Below, in pieces: positions 32,352 to 58,482 of a DNA stretch of 64,000 bases. The stretch's first letter is position 1. Each line of letters opens with the position of its first letter. Made by a program: the position numbers and the translations under genes. The notes below the pieces were generated by a model, which saw only the letters and a list, made by a program, of their open reading frames with translations, ran no database searches and had not been told where the DNA came from. Origin of the DNA: Diphasiastrum complanatum (taxonomy: Eukaryota; Streptophyta; Lycopodiopsida; Lycopodiales; Lycopodiaceae); the NCBI GenBank assembly GCA_029204225.1, contig CM055111.1, positions 28,848,340-28,912,339 on the forward strand. The letters are read 5' to 3'.

Positions 32352-33271
32352 TGTTGTAAAGCTACCTTTACAAGCTTTACTTCCGGCGCCACTGGCGCCA
32401 GCATTGTCCCCGGCGCCAGCAGCGCCCCTGCTGCTCCCGGCGCCACTGTGACCAGAATCCAGCCGGCGCCAAGTTCATATGGCTGAAAATCTTTGATCGG
32501 TTCTAGCGAAGTCCAGAGAGCTCAGATCGATGTGCAATCACCTCACACGATCTAGGCATGATTAAAGGAAGCCTGGGGATCAATAAAATCTAGAGAGAGA
32601 AAATGACTTTCTAGAGAGAGAAAAATAGAGAGAGAAAAACGTGCTTTACCAGCCTGGGTAGAGTGCTTGCTATGAGGGGGGTGCCGAATCCCACCAATAC
32701 TATAGGGGAGTGCGGGTTGCGACTCAGGGCGAGCTCCAACCAAGTCTCAGCCTCCCTTGCTGGAATGTTGTCCTGGCACTCGCCTTGGCATGCCAGCTCC
32801 CCGGAGACTAGGGTCGGTCACACACTTGAAATGTAACTTTCTCAGATTTATCAATAAAGTGGGATTTTCCTCAAACTGACTTTGATTACCTTCTGGGTTT
32901 CAGTGTGCGCCAGTTGTAAGGCCGCTTCAAAATTTTTAAGTTGGCACATAGCTGAGGGTCGTATCCCGGGACGCCAGCGGTATGCGGTCGGGACCATTCG
33001 GTCCGTGGCGCCAGCGGTATGCTGTCGGGGCCATTTGGTCCAGGAACTGGTTGTCTCCATATCTGTCGCGGCTTGTGGTTCTAAGTGTTCCTTGCATGAA
33101 TGTGAATGGGTTAAGCTCTTGGGGAACGGGCTCTAACCTGTCGACTGAGTTGGATGGCTTGCTTGGGTGGAAGTTACATGTTTATGGCTGTCCAGTCTGG
33201 CGTGGCGCCAGGTTGGCTTCCAGCGCTCGTGACGAAGCTTTCAGTTGGTTAAGTCTGATGTAAGTCAAACC
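32352..33271 (+). repeat. LARD-like element 3' LTR (right end uncertain)
   Basis: Matches 29121-30018 with small indels, including an extra GGCGCC-rich segment near 32415-32445. Past 33271 the sequence keeps repeating short LTR words (ggttaagtctgatg, ggcttgcttgga, ggcgccaggttgg) as far as about 33450, so the real LTR may be longer and the left copy internally shortened. Confidence 0.7.
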
Positions 33272-34149
33272 GCTTGCTTGGAATGGATGTTACTCGTTTG
33301 TAACGAAGCTTCGAGTTGGTTAAGTTTGATGTATGTCGGGCGGCTTGCTTGGAGGGAAGTCACCCACATTGGGACCCCCGATCTGGCATGGCGCCAGGTT
33401 GGATCTCAATGTTGGTTTTCGGAACTTCAAGTTGGTTAAGTCTGATCGTTGTTGGCGAGTTGGCTGCTTGTATGTCAAGTGGGTTTGGATGGCAAGAGTT
33501 GAAGGCTGGGAAGCTAAGTCGTGGTTCCCGGCTCCCTTTGGGATGCCTGCGCTTCAAATACGATGTCAAAATTTACAGTACCTGCTCCACGAACCCCCGC
33601 GCCTGTATTCCTGGACCATTAATACATTCTATGCAGGTTTAAGTGTATGCTGCACAAGTGCAGCTTTGATGTTGAATCTGCACATACCTGTGGTGCAATG
33701 CCTACGACACAATGAGGACGTGGGTGGGGTTAATGATGTTTATGGATGATGATTATGCTTGTGGCTTGTTTTGATGGTTATGGCTGTGGGGTTGTGGGTT
33801 TAGGGTGATTTGTTAGGGTTTGGGGTGTTGTGTTAACTGTTGGGGTGTCGGGTTTAGGGTGTTATGTTAAATGGTTGAACATGATGCATATGTTTTGAAT
33901 GAGATGCAGATGTGCTGGTCTCTCTCTCTCTCTCTCTCTCTCTCATCTTGCACGGAGCAAACCATGGTTGACTAACCATTCAAACTTCACAGAGCTAACC
34001 ATTTGTAAGCAACCACGATAAATTAGCCATGACACAAATAGACTGTAAAAAAATATATACATCTCATCTGATGCCACTGTACATGATGCTAAAATGTGTA
34101 TCAATATCTACAAGTCTGCGCTAAGCAAATCATCCCTCTACGTGCCAGA
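33272..34149. other. LTR-derived words, degenerate telomere-like DNA and (CT)n
   Basis: 33272-33450 repeats LTR words of the element to its left. 33785-33865 has degenerate GGGTTTAGGGT motifs. 33919-33946 is (CT)n. No gene is seen. Confidence 0.5.
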
Positions 34150-37100
34150 TGCATCTATAGGGGTGTCAAACACAAAGTCTGGCTCAGAATCTGGAGGCAT
34201 CTGGGACTCCTCTAGGTCTGGGCCAACGCCTGCCAAGAGACGACTAGAAAAATCATCAGTGCGTCCCCTCTTGGCTGGCTTGCCTCTGGGTCTGCCGGAA
34301 GGAACCCTTTGTGGTACACTCCTGCCTGGGGGTCTCCCTCTGCCACGGGGGGGTCTCTGGGAGGAACTGCCTGCCTGTGATGCTCCGAGTCGTCTCTGCG
34401 CTATATGTCTCTAGGCAGCAGCCTCTGTCTCCCTCGCAAACTCTGACCAACCATCACCTGAAAGGGGGCGTGATGCGGGGGTACTGGGTGGGGCACGTGG
34501 ACCATCCCCTGCTACGTCGACCGTCTCATTTGAATCATATGTGGGCTCATCACCAGAGGAGGGCAGTGGAACGTCAGCAGGGAGGGTGGGTGGTCTCATC
34601 GGCATCGGCATCATCCTCGGGATCACCCCGCAGAGCACGCCGAACATCATCGTCCGGATCAACCTTTGGCTCGTGATCTGCCGCTTCCAGTCGGCACTCA
34701 TCGGGATTGAGAATAGCCGAAGCAACCTTGAGGGCATTAAACTAAATGTCTCAAACCAATACGAAAGCAAAACGACAGAGCAACGAAATATGCCTGCAGC
34801 AGTAGGGCGTGTGCGCCTCCTGCCCTAATGCTCTCCGTGATGCGTTGAACCACTCTGGTGTTGGTGTTGCAGTACACCAGGTCATTGCACCGCTCCGTCG
34901 TCAGATGGTTCCGCCTGTTTGTGTGAACAAGGCTGAACGTTGACCAGTTCCGCTTGCACATGCAAGCAGAACAGTCCCGCATTAATCGGCAACAACTCGA
35001 GTGAGTACCGACCTTGTAGAGAAAATGCGAAAACTGGTTGGATGAATGAGACAAGACAACGTACCTGTGGAAAGGACTCGGAGCGCGAGCGTCCTCAGGT
35101 CTGGCTGTCCGGCGCCGTAGCTCTCCCACCATGATACATACAAGAGCATGTTCTCTCGAACACGTGCAAGGTCCTCACCGAACAGCCCCTGAGAGTGCCT
35201 GCAGTTGAGCAACGATATGCTTGAGTACACTTGAGCTCACGCAGGGAAATTGAACGAACGACAGCGTACGATAGATCAAGAGTTTACCTGTAACCAAGCC
35301 TCTGCATCTCGAGCCTGCTGCGGAACCCAGTATTGCTGCTGAGGAGGCGGATGTATGCGAACCAGTCCGCACGCAGCTCTGCATCGTCGTACTGCCTCTC
35401 ACTCTGAAACAGCGGATGCAGTATGTGGGCCACATTGTGAATGGGCCGGTGAAACTTATCCCATCGCCGTTGCCACAAGCGCCTGATAGGCTCCAACCTG
35501 TGGACCAAACCACGTGGAGGCAACAGTTACATACCATCGTGTTGCAGCAGCAAGACGAAACAGAGTGCGAAATGGAAGTAAGGATGGTGAGACGGAAAAA
35601 AGTTATACCTGGCAGGGTCCAGCTCAGAACGCTGGAGAGACTCGCCTATGCGGTCCATGAACTCGTAAATGAGGCCCATCGTGCACCCCTCACGATCAAC
35701 GAGTCTCAGAACAGAGTAGATGGGGCGCATGACGTCCATGAGCTGCTGCATATCCACCCAGAAAGGCTCCGTGAAGAGGATCTCGTGGAAGGCCAAGCCC
35801 TCTGGGGTCGTGGACAGGTCCATGGCGGTGAACTCTGCCGAAGTGGCCATGTGCCGCAATTCACCCTTGAGCTTGTGTAGCCGCTCAAGCATGATGAACT
35901 GGTAGGCGAAGCGGGTGCGAGCGGGCTTCTTCAAGTCGAGCCTGCATTGACAAACGGAATGAGAGGCACACATGAAACGAGCAAAAAAAAAAGAGCATCT
36001 TGAACGAGCCAAAAAGTAAGTGGCAGGTTACCTGCTGAATGTGCGGAAAAGTGCCGTCATGCGGCGCTTGCGTGTGACGAAGTCCACGACCGCAAGTGCC
36101 CTCGTGAGAATGTCACTGACCCAAGGTAGGCGCCCGATGGTGGAGGTCCAGTGAGTGTGCGGCGCATGGAGTCCAGACAATGGAGGGGTAGTTTGCCATA
36201 AGAAGTTCCCCCATACCGCGGCAGTTGGACGCATTGTCCGTCACAACCTTTTGCGATACGTTCACACGATTAGTTCACAGCTCGAGAAACACCTTGCAAT
36301 CAATCAAAAACTACGCAGAACTATTGTATCAACATCAAGCAGCAAATGAGCAAGCAACTAATGAAAGAATATTATACCTGGACAACGCGCTGTGGCCCGA
36401 CCTCCTCTATCGCCGCGGGAATGATGCTGTAAATGTGCTCGGCCGAATGCACTCTCCCTGCCTTGGAGGCGTCGATGCTGCGCAAGAACATGGAACTGTA
36501 ACAACTGGAAACAATCACGTTGATGAGTGGACGTCTGCGACGATCAGTCCACCCATCAGCCATGATGGAACAGCCGTATCTATCCCAAGCCTCGTGCAGT
36601 GCGGCTAGTCTCTCTCTGACTGATGCAACCCGGTCCTGGAGCAAAGGGCCTCGTAGTGCGTCGGCTGTGGGAGGTGTGTAGCCGGGCCCGCAGACTGCAA
36701 CTTTCGAGACAACCTCTCGAAAGATGCGGGATGATGCCATGATAAAGGGGAGGTTCAGGTCATAGAACATCTGTGCTATGGTCCTGGTGGCCTCTCTGTG
36801 CTGCCCCTCTCTGAAAGATCCCGGCATGGACATCTGTCTGGTGCCTTGGGATGTGGATGGCTGGGAGGATGCGGATGGACGATGCGGATGTGGAGGTGGT
36901 GGCATAGGTGCAGGTGCGGAAGCGGAGGATGTGGACGGGCCGTGCAGATCTGACGGTGATGGCAGAGGCGTAGGTGCAGCAGTGGAGGCCGTGGATCCAT
37001 GGGGAGTACTGGCGGAGGTGGAGGCGGGTGCGGATGCAGCGGCGGTGGCGGGTGCAGATGCGACGGTGGGGGCGGTGGCGCTGGGTGTACCAGTGGCAGG

Positions 37101-37390
37101 GTCGGTGGCAGTGGGTGCACCAGTAGAAATAGAATCCGCGACATTTGTGGACGGCTCGCCGGGCTCAGCAGCTGTCTCAGAATATGTCTCCATAATGCGA
37201 GCCCTCTCCGCAGCGGGGATGACCATACAAATGCCGATCCCGTAGCGTCCCCCCGTGGGTCGGACTCGCAACCCCCCCAGATGTGCTCGAACCCGAGAGG
37301 CGTTCCCCGTGAACTGCTTTCGACAAAAAGGGCAACCCCACTTTTTGTTTGGCATGACCTCCACTTCATCCCAAATGGGACGAGCAGCCA

Positions 37391-37393
<3 letters not shown>
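34150..37393 (-). CDS. hAT-family transposase gene (BED finger, DUF659, hATC), multi-exon
   Basis: Read from ATG 37393 down. Exon 1 (36378-37393): MAARPIWDEVEVMP, BED-type zinc finger (CPFCRKQF...RVRAHL...GIGIC), a long A/P/S/T-rich linker, then DUF659 start (FYDLNLPFIMASSRIF, YGCSIMADGWTD). Exon 2 (36032-36247): VVTDNASNC, WTPCAAH. Exon 3 (35609-35941), exon 4 (35288-35497), exon 5 (35065-35198; ENMLLYVSWWESYG, LALRVLS). Then a C-terminal dimerisation stretch (CKRNWSTFSLVHTNRRNHL, DLVYCNTN) near 34850-34970, an acidic piece (PKVDPDDDV) near 34650, and a basic tail (GRPRGKPAKRGR) near 34275. Introns 1-4 have GT-AG ends and keep phase. The acceptor expected before CKRNWS has GG instead of AG, and a stop near 34575 is unexplained, so activity is doubtful. 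Role in the family: cut-and-paste transposition. Confidence 0.72.
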
Positions 37394-37421
<28 letters not shown>

Positions 37422-37675
37422 CACGCACACACACAGAAGCACGGAAATCCAAGCTCTCCCGCCCTAAACCCTAAACCCCAAACCCAAGCACCCTTGAACC
37501 TAAATCCTAAACTCACACACACATTGTGTACACACACAAATCCTCTCTCTACGTTCCTCACACTCTTTGTCTCTTCCTCTCTCTCACACACAGATCACCA
37601 CACACACACCTAAATGCACACAAATCAACACACAATTTTCACACAATTTTCTCACACACACACACACAAACACCA

Positions 37676-37741
<66 letters not shown>

Positions 37742-37844
37742 TCTCTCTCTCACTCTATGCTCTCCCACACTCTCCCTCTTCAGCCCTCTGCCTGCTCTCG
37801 GGTTCTGCGGACTGTCCGCAGGGCCCGCGGGTTTTTGCTTTTTT
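37394..37844. repeat. hAT leader: (CT)n tracts and CCCTAAA-like repeats
   Basis: Directly upstream of the minus-strand hAT ATG lie a CT tract (37394-37422), ccctaaaccctaaacccc (37463-37482), many ACACAC runs, and a long (CT)n tract (37679-37754). The order GA tract then telomere-like repeat matches the leader of the hAT fragment at 18553-18725. No protein is plausible; the long L/S/H-rich open frames here come from the microsatellites. Confidence 0.8.
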
Positions 37845-38760
37845 TAAAAAAAAAAAAAAAACGCGTCCGGGGCCCGGACGCATTCTGGGCTCCGGACGCG
37901 TCCGCGTCCGGATGCTGGACCCTTTCTCTGGACTCGTCCAGCCTTTGAAAAAAAAAAATTAAAAAAAAAAAAGGACGCGTCCGACCCCGGGTCCGGGGGT
38001 CGGACGCGTCCGGGTCCGGGCGTCGGACGCGTCCGGGTCCGGGCGTCGGACGCGGACGCGGGCACTTTGACCCGGACCCTCATGTCTGATATAGATATAT
38101 ATCTTAGTTGGAGCAAATCGCAATTCTGGGGGTATAGCGGTTCGTGAATTGTAATTCGCTGCCCAGAATCGCCAAATTCTTTTTTTACTTTACAAAATTT
38201 TTGGACCTGAAATGAACAATTTCAGATATTGGAATAAGACCTGAAACTACTAGAATTAGACTTGAAACTACTGAAATTGGACCTGAAACTATTGTAACCG
38301 TAATCATTTGTTTTTTCTCTCTCTATTGATATTCATATTGCCTGGTTTTTTCTTAAAAAAGAAATAGTGATTTTGGGCAAATTGCTGTTTTTTTTGACAA
38401 TGATTCTAGAATCGCGATTCTAGAATCGCTGGGGCATCTATGATATATGTTTTATATATATGTTATATACACAATGTATATATCTTTAATTAATTTAATT
38501 TCTCTTGTTTGAGGTTGTTTTTATGCCATTAAACTGAAATTGTTCTATGTAAAAATTTAAATTTGCGAACACATTTAAAAACCAATCAAAATTGTAGAAA
38601 AACAAAAAATCAATAGTTAGATTTGCAAATGATCCAGATCGACTACAATATTACAACATTTTAGAAGATGTTTTTTAAAAAATTTCTCCTTGGGGGCGTT
38701 GCCCCCGAAGGGGGCGGTGACACAAATGGGGGGGCAAGCCCCCCCCAACACCCTTCAATG
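37845..38760 (+). repeat. Palindrome-rich repeat R, copy 2 (R2)
   Basis: Poly-A, then GGACGCGTCC palindromes (37859-37915 and 37973-38060, the latter a tandem of GTCGGACGCGTCCGGGTCC units), then the part shared with R1 from 38088: gatatagatatatatc, the CTGAAACTA repeats (38205-38300), GATTCTAGAATC twice (38402-38429), A/T-rich DNA and the hairpins GGGGGCGTTGCCCCC (38693) and GGGGGGGCAAGCCCCCCC (38729). Relative to R1 it has an extra 80-90 bases near 38310-38397. No coding region. Confidence 0.8.
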
Positions 38761-39543
38761 AAGAATTTGAATATTGCTATTCAAAAAGTGATTCATCAAT
38801 TTTTTTATTATTTCCAAGTGCTTGATAGATCAAAAATGATTTATGAACTTTGTATAGCCTTTATTGTGATCAACCGAATCCAACAATCTTTGCTACATTA
38901 TTGTTCCAATTTATACGAATTTTGTTGCTTTGACAACTTGCAATGCATTGCAATTTGCCACACAGACCTTGGGGTTTGTCAAGTTGTTCTTTTTTGTTCA
39001 ATAGGTGGAATGGTTCATGCTCTTGAATACTTGGAGTGGAATTTGTGTGATGACTTAAAAGGCAGTGTATTATTCCTTGCTACAAACTTGCTTATTTGTG
39101 TACCCTCCAAATCACAACAAAATTTTTGTTGTCATCAAATAAAGGCTTCAACTTTTAAATCATTCTAAATTTGTTGACTCAGATAATCACGCCCATATTT
39201 GGTTTTTGATTGTTGTGTTTCTTGATTAATGAATGTTGTCATAAGTGATAATCTTTTTGTGTTGAAACACACATAGGAAGTGTCTTTTGTATTTTCTTTG
39301 TGAAGTGGTTTTTCCTTGTTTTGGTAAGTTCTATAGTGGTTGACAAGGTTATTCAATACAATGTATGCTCGTAAAATACCATAAATGATGCTATCACTTT
39401 CTATTTACTTTCGTCTCTTGTCTATCTTTGATTTACATCTTGGTGTAAAATTGGCACATCTATAGTTGGCTTTGCCTTTCCAATTTTGAAAAGCATGTAT
39501 ATTGTGTATACCTCTTCATGTTGTATTGTTTGCCTTTTTTTAG
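38761..39543 (+). other. A/T-rich DNA upstream of the KH gene, ending in a strong splice acceptor
   Basis: No transposon match and no credible gene. At its right end is TTTGCCTTTTTTTAG (AG at 39542-39543), an excellent acceptor 67 bases before the KH start codon, so this stretch is probably 5'UTR-intron sequence. A GTAAGT near 39322 could be a local donor. Confidence 0.5.
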
Positions 39544-39610
39544 CTCCAGTGGATAAAACAAAGCTAATTGCATGTCTTTTGTGGATTAGGGTTGTGCAAT
39601 TTTTTTTGTG

Positions 39611-54759
<15,149 letters not shown>

Positions 54760-56937
54760 TGTAGCTCTTTTTGTCATCGTCATGGTTTAATCTAGGCTAG
54801 GGACAAGATTAGAAGTAGACATGTTGGTAGACTTTGATTAAGCTTAAGAATGCGGCAAGTACATGACTCCAGATTGTCTAGAGATTTTCTGCATTGAATG
54901 TCTAGTTGTCGGAAGCTTTCATACATCAGTGGCATTGAGGACACTATGCTCGTTTGTAATGGCACAAAATAACTTCAGCGTAGATCCATATGACCTCGTG
55001 TGCTTCACTGTCCAGATTAAGGTGCAATTTGATGTTTGATAGCTGTATTTTGATGATATGTTCAGGTAACAATTGCTGCTGCAAGCAATAAGTTTTGTCA
55101 TGTCTAGGAAACATACATTAGTTGGTCTGTTTTTATTTGCAAAGGAAATCTCCTTTTTTTCCTCTGGCACTAAGCATATAACTGCTACACTGGATTTCTT
55201 TCATCCATGGCATCCCATTCAATATGCCCAACCTCATGTGAATCTAATGATATGCTTTGCAACATATTTTGATGTGGTCTAAGAGAAGTGGCAATTATTT
55301 AATTCACCCAAATTCCTTAATGAGACTGGTTTCAAGCTTCCACAAAGGCAAAGAAGGGGTGTTTTCCCATTCATGTTGAAATTGGCAGTATGTTTTCTCA
55401 TTAACCAACTGGACTTTTAACTTGTTATTCTGCTTTTAACATCGAAGATGTCATTTTCCCATCTGACGAACAATTTGAACTGTAGCTGATATTGCTATAT
55501 ATCATACATTGTTCACGGTGGAAGTGATAATGCAGTTGTGAAATTCAAAAAATGTGCCACTATCAATGATTGCTAGGTCTAGAATGGCATAATATTGACT
55601 CATTTTCTTACTATTTTCTATTCAAATTGCAAATTTTTACTTTGAGAGAAAAGGGATCTTGTAAAAAATTGTTGTACACATTGTTTGCCAAGTTATTATT
55701 GCTTTTAGGTTCAAGAATTAACCATGCTTGAATGACTAAGAATCATAGGATTTTGGGCAATAATTGTAGGATTTAAGTTCTTGAATTCCTTGGGATAAAT
55801 TAGATGCTACGAGTTGTCTCGAGAGTGGCAAGAGGGGATGTAACATGTGATCATCCCTTCTTGTACCGTGATGTGATGTGTACCGTTCATTCAATCATCA
55901 TAAATGGATTTCCCTTGAAGAGGGGAGGGTATCAAGTCTTTTTTATTCCAAAAAAGGATTCATTTTATCATTCTTCGGGCCAAAATCTTGAGCATGGAGT
56001 GGGTATCCAACTAGGCCCCAAAGGATTCCCAAATTACACCCGTTCCTCCCTGTGGGTTGGGTCTCTAGAGGCATGCATTTATTTGTTGGCTCGTAGTCAC
56101 AATAGGTCAACCCGAAGCTCCATAAAACGGGTGAGTGGGATGGAGTGTGAACCAGAATGGTTGAACCTCTAGCTAAATCTATAGGATTGGAGAGAGTACT
56201 ATTGACCTTATAAATTTGCTTATCATTGATGGCAACAACACAAGTACAAGGTCTATTCAGGCACACTGTGACCACGATAACAATGATACACACAGTAAAC
56301 AGACCAATATGTTGTGTAAGAACAACAAAAAGTTTTTTCATAGTATCCAAACCACCACTACAAACTTATGTGCTGGAACAATTGGTTCATGGATATACAC
56401 ATTGGCATCTAACTCATTTATTTGCTCTTCCAAAAAAGGCAAATTAATATTTGAACTCATAATGGATACCTAGCTTGTATTATCCAAGGTAGATACGACA
56501 CTAAAAAAGAAAATATGTGAATGAATCAACTAAAATGTGTGAATTAATCTATCACACAACCTCATCATTGATATGAATACTTTTGGCTTTTCTCTTGGGC
56601 CTTTGTTATGTAAAAGGCTCTTTCGATATATGTTTCAGATGTCTTGCCCATTTGTATATTTAATGACCAATGTGTGTATTCAACCTTGTTAGCACTTGGC
56701 AACATATTACATTTATGCAACAAATTTGGTGCATTGCATCATTCAAACCAAAAAACCTTGTTATCAAAGCAAATTGTTAAAAATTCAAGTCCAGATACAT
56801 GTTTGCTTTATCAACACCAACATTTGTTGCTCCCTCTTACCTTCAAGAGGAGGCAACATATAGTTTGTTACAAGCACTTTATAAACCAATTGACAAGTAG
56901 GCCCTATGTAACAATTTTGTTGTCTTCATAGATCTGA
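54760..56937. other. KH gene 3' UTR and downstream DNA
   Basis: The first few hundred bases are probable 3' UTR. The rest is A/T-rich with no recognised gene. A 122-codon frame at 55804-56172 and shorter ones have no family features. Confidence 0.45.
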
Positions 56938-57125
56938 CAAAGATTCAAGAATGAAGCACATTGCGATCAAGTATCATTTGATCAAAGACATGGTTGAGAA
57001 GGACGAGCTAAGGACTACATTCATTCCGACCAAGCATATGGTTGTTGACATATTCACAAAACCCTTAGATAAAGGATTGTTTGAAAGACAAAGTAAGACT
57101 ACCACGCTTTGAGAGGGAGCTGAAA
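56938..57125 (+). pseudogene. Copia RNase H tail
   Basis: Reads MKHIAIKYHLIKDMVEKDEL and MVVDIFTKPLDKGLFERQ, the standard Copia C-terminus, then a stop and a purine tract (GAGAGGGAGC, 57110-57119) followed by TG, i.e. the expected junction to a 3' LTR. All upstream domains are missing. Confidence 0.85.
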
Positions 57126-57249
57126 AAACATGAAGGAGTCTACCTCATTGACTGCTTTGTCTTTGTCTTTTCTATTGACATTAGAATCATTGTGCGTTGT
57201 AGGTGTTCTGGGTACAGGCTGTATGTCAAGCTACTAGGCATCTGAACTG

Positions 57250-58310
57250 CCACTTAGTTCATTCAGACGACGGAAGCGTGAATGAGCGCACTTGAACACT
57301 CTGCTTCACTATTGGGAAGACTCAAATTCTTGATGAAAGCTCAGATAGAGCCAATCTATTTAGTTGTAGCTACTGCTACACACTGTGATCTGATTTCTTC
57401 CGACACTATCGATCTATTTTAAGTTTATGAATAGTAGATAATATTTAATAACAACGGAAGTATATCTACTGTAAACAAGCATCAAAATCGTTCACAAATT
57501 ACACACCATAGGCAGAATGTGGCAACTCTACTTTCAGAAATAAGTTCACAACAACATTTTCAAGCGTTCTCTGTTTTTCAGATCAACACGTCGGCGCAAG
57601 AGAGATAGTCTCTCTTACGAGAAACTAGCTACTGCTAATTCTATATCTGTTTGTGTGACAATGTGTGTCTGCTACTGCATGACCAACACTGACGCATCAA
57701 AAACAGCCAACTCATCTATCTCATTCATCACGTTTATATAGGAACAAAGAAAAGGTGGTTTATGCTAATCATTTGATTACAAGAAACTGGTTGAGCTCAT
57801 TCTAACGGCTTTCAGTTGTGTGTCGTCGTCATCTGCGGAGTCCGTTCTCCATGTTGGTACTTCATTGACCTTGCCTGTGTTTTGATTGTGAAGATCCGCC
57901 TTTTTTGTAGTCGTCTATGAGTCGTATGTGACCGTAATTGTTTCTTTGCTGTGTCTCTACGGTAGTGAAGGTTCTTTCGAGCGTGAGGCCTTTGGCAAGC
58001 AACCACAAATAGATCGTAGCAAGGGCTTCTACGGTGCTCGATCGGTTTGTCTCTGTGGGTACTTGCGGTTTTCTTCGTATGTATGCTTTGCTTCGTGGTT
58101 GTCTTTGGTGGCCTTTGTTGCCTTCGTTGAAAATGTTGGCAAGACTTAGTGGTTGCTTGCGGTGGCTTTCATTAAAGTTGTTTGCATTGCGGTTGCGGTT
58201 TACGGTTTTTGCCTGTGGGCAGTTCCCGTGTATTTCTGCAGGTAAGGCCTGTTGGCCCTTTACGTGTATTTCTGCAGGTTTTGATTCATAAGCTAGCAAC
58301 GCTTTGTGGG
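57250..58310 (-). mobile_element. LTR-like region, probably minus strand
   Basis: Non-coding, with a minus-strand TATATAAACG near 57735, repeated words (cgtgtatttctgcagg at 58232 and 58262) and A/T-rich flanks. It lies directly downstream (in minus sense) of the minus-strand Copia RT piece at 58483-59103, so it could be that element's 3' LTR. Its ends are not defined. Confidence 0.33.
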
Positions 58311-58331
58311 TAGAAACTACATGTTTCTTCA

Positions 58332-58332
<1 letters not shown>

Positions 58333-58368
<36 letters not shown>

Positions 58369-58397
58369 TATATATATGTATGTATGTATGTATGTAC
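58333..58397. repeat. (TG)n and (TATG)n microsatellite
   Basis: About 17 TG units, a short TA run, then five TATG units. Confidence 0.95.
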
Positions 58398-58482
58398 AGA
58401 TATGTACCAGGAATATTTATCCGATAGCTTACAGCTAAGTGGTGAGTGTTTGTATTATTCGCTGGAAATACTCAAAGGATCG

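Larger units (their letters stand above)
29121..33271 (+). mobile_element. Non-coding LTR element (LARD-like) with GGCGCC-rich LTRs
   Basis: Two long direct repeats, 29121-30018 and 32352-33271, both start TGTTGTAAAGCTACC and stay alike for about 900 bp. The second follows a purine-rich AAAGGTGGGGTGGA. That is LTR - internal - LTR architecture. The 2.3-kb internal region (30019-32351) has no gag, protease, integrase or RT signature on either strand and only short open frames, so it is a large retrotransposon derivative that needs foreign enzymes. The exact LTR end is unclear: the copies diverge after gtaagtcA, and the true 3' end may lie further right. I did not find a convincing primer-binding site. 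Confidence 0.75.

Noticed and set aside
29121-33271. Possible endogenous pararetrovirus because of long repeats and purine tract
   Set aside because: No movement, coat, protease or RT motif in any frame, and clear paired LTRs; a non-autonomous LTR element explains it better.
34094-34828. Plus-strand frames of 95-121 codons
   Set aside because: Antisense shadows of the minus-strand hAT gene.
37526-37962. Several plus-strand frames rich in S, L, H and T
   Set aside because: Products of (CT)n and (CA)n microsatellites in the hAT leader, open in all frames only because of the repeats.
55804-56172. 122-codon plus-strand frame downstream of the KH gene
   Set aside because: No recognisable domain and overlapping frames on the other strand are as long; no support for a gene.
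57862-58332. 156-codon minus-strand frame with repeated AEIH phrases
   Set aside because: Lies in an LTR-like region; the repeated phrase comes from a short DNA duplication, not a protein family.
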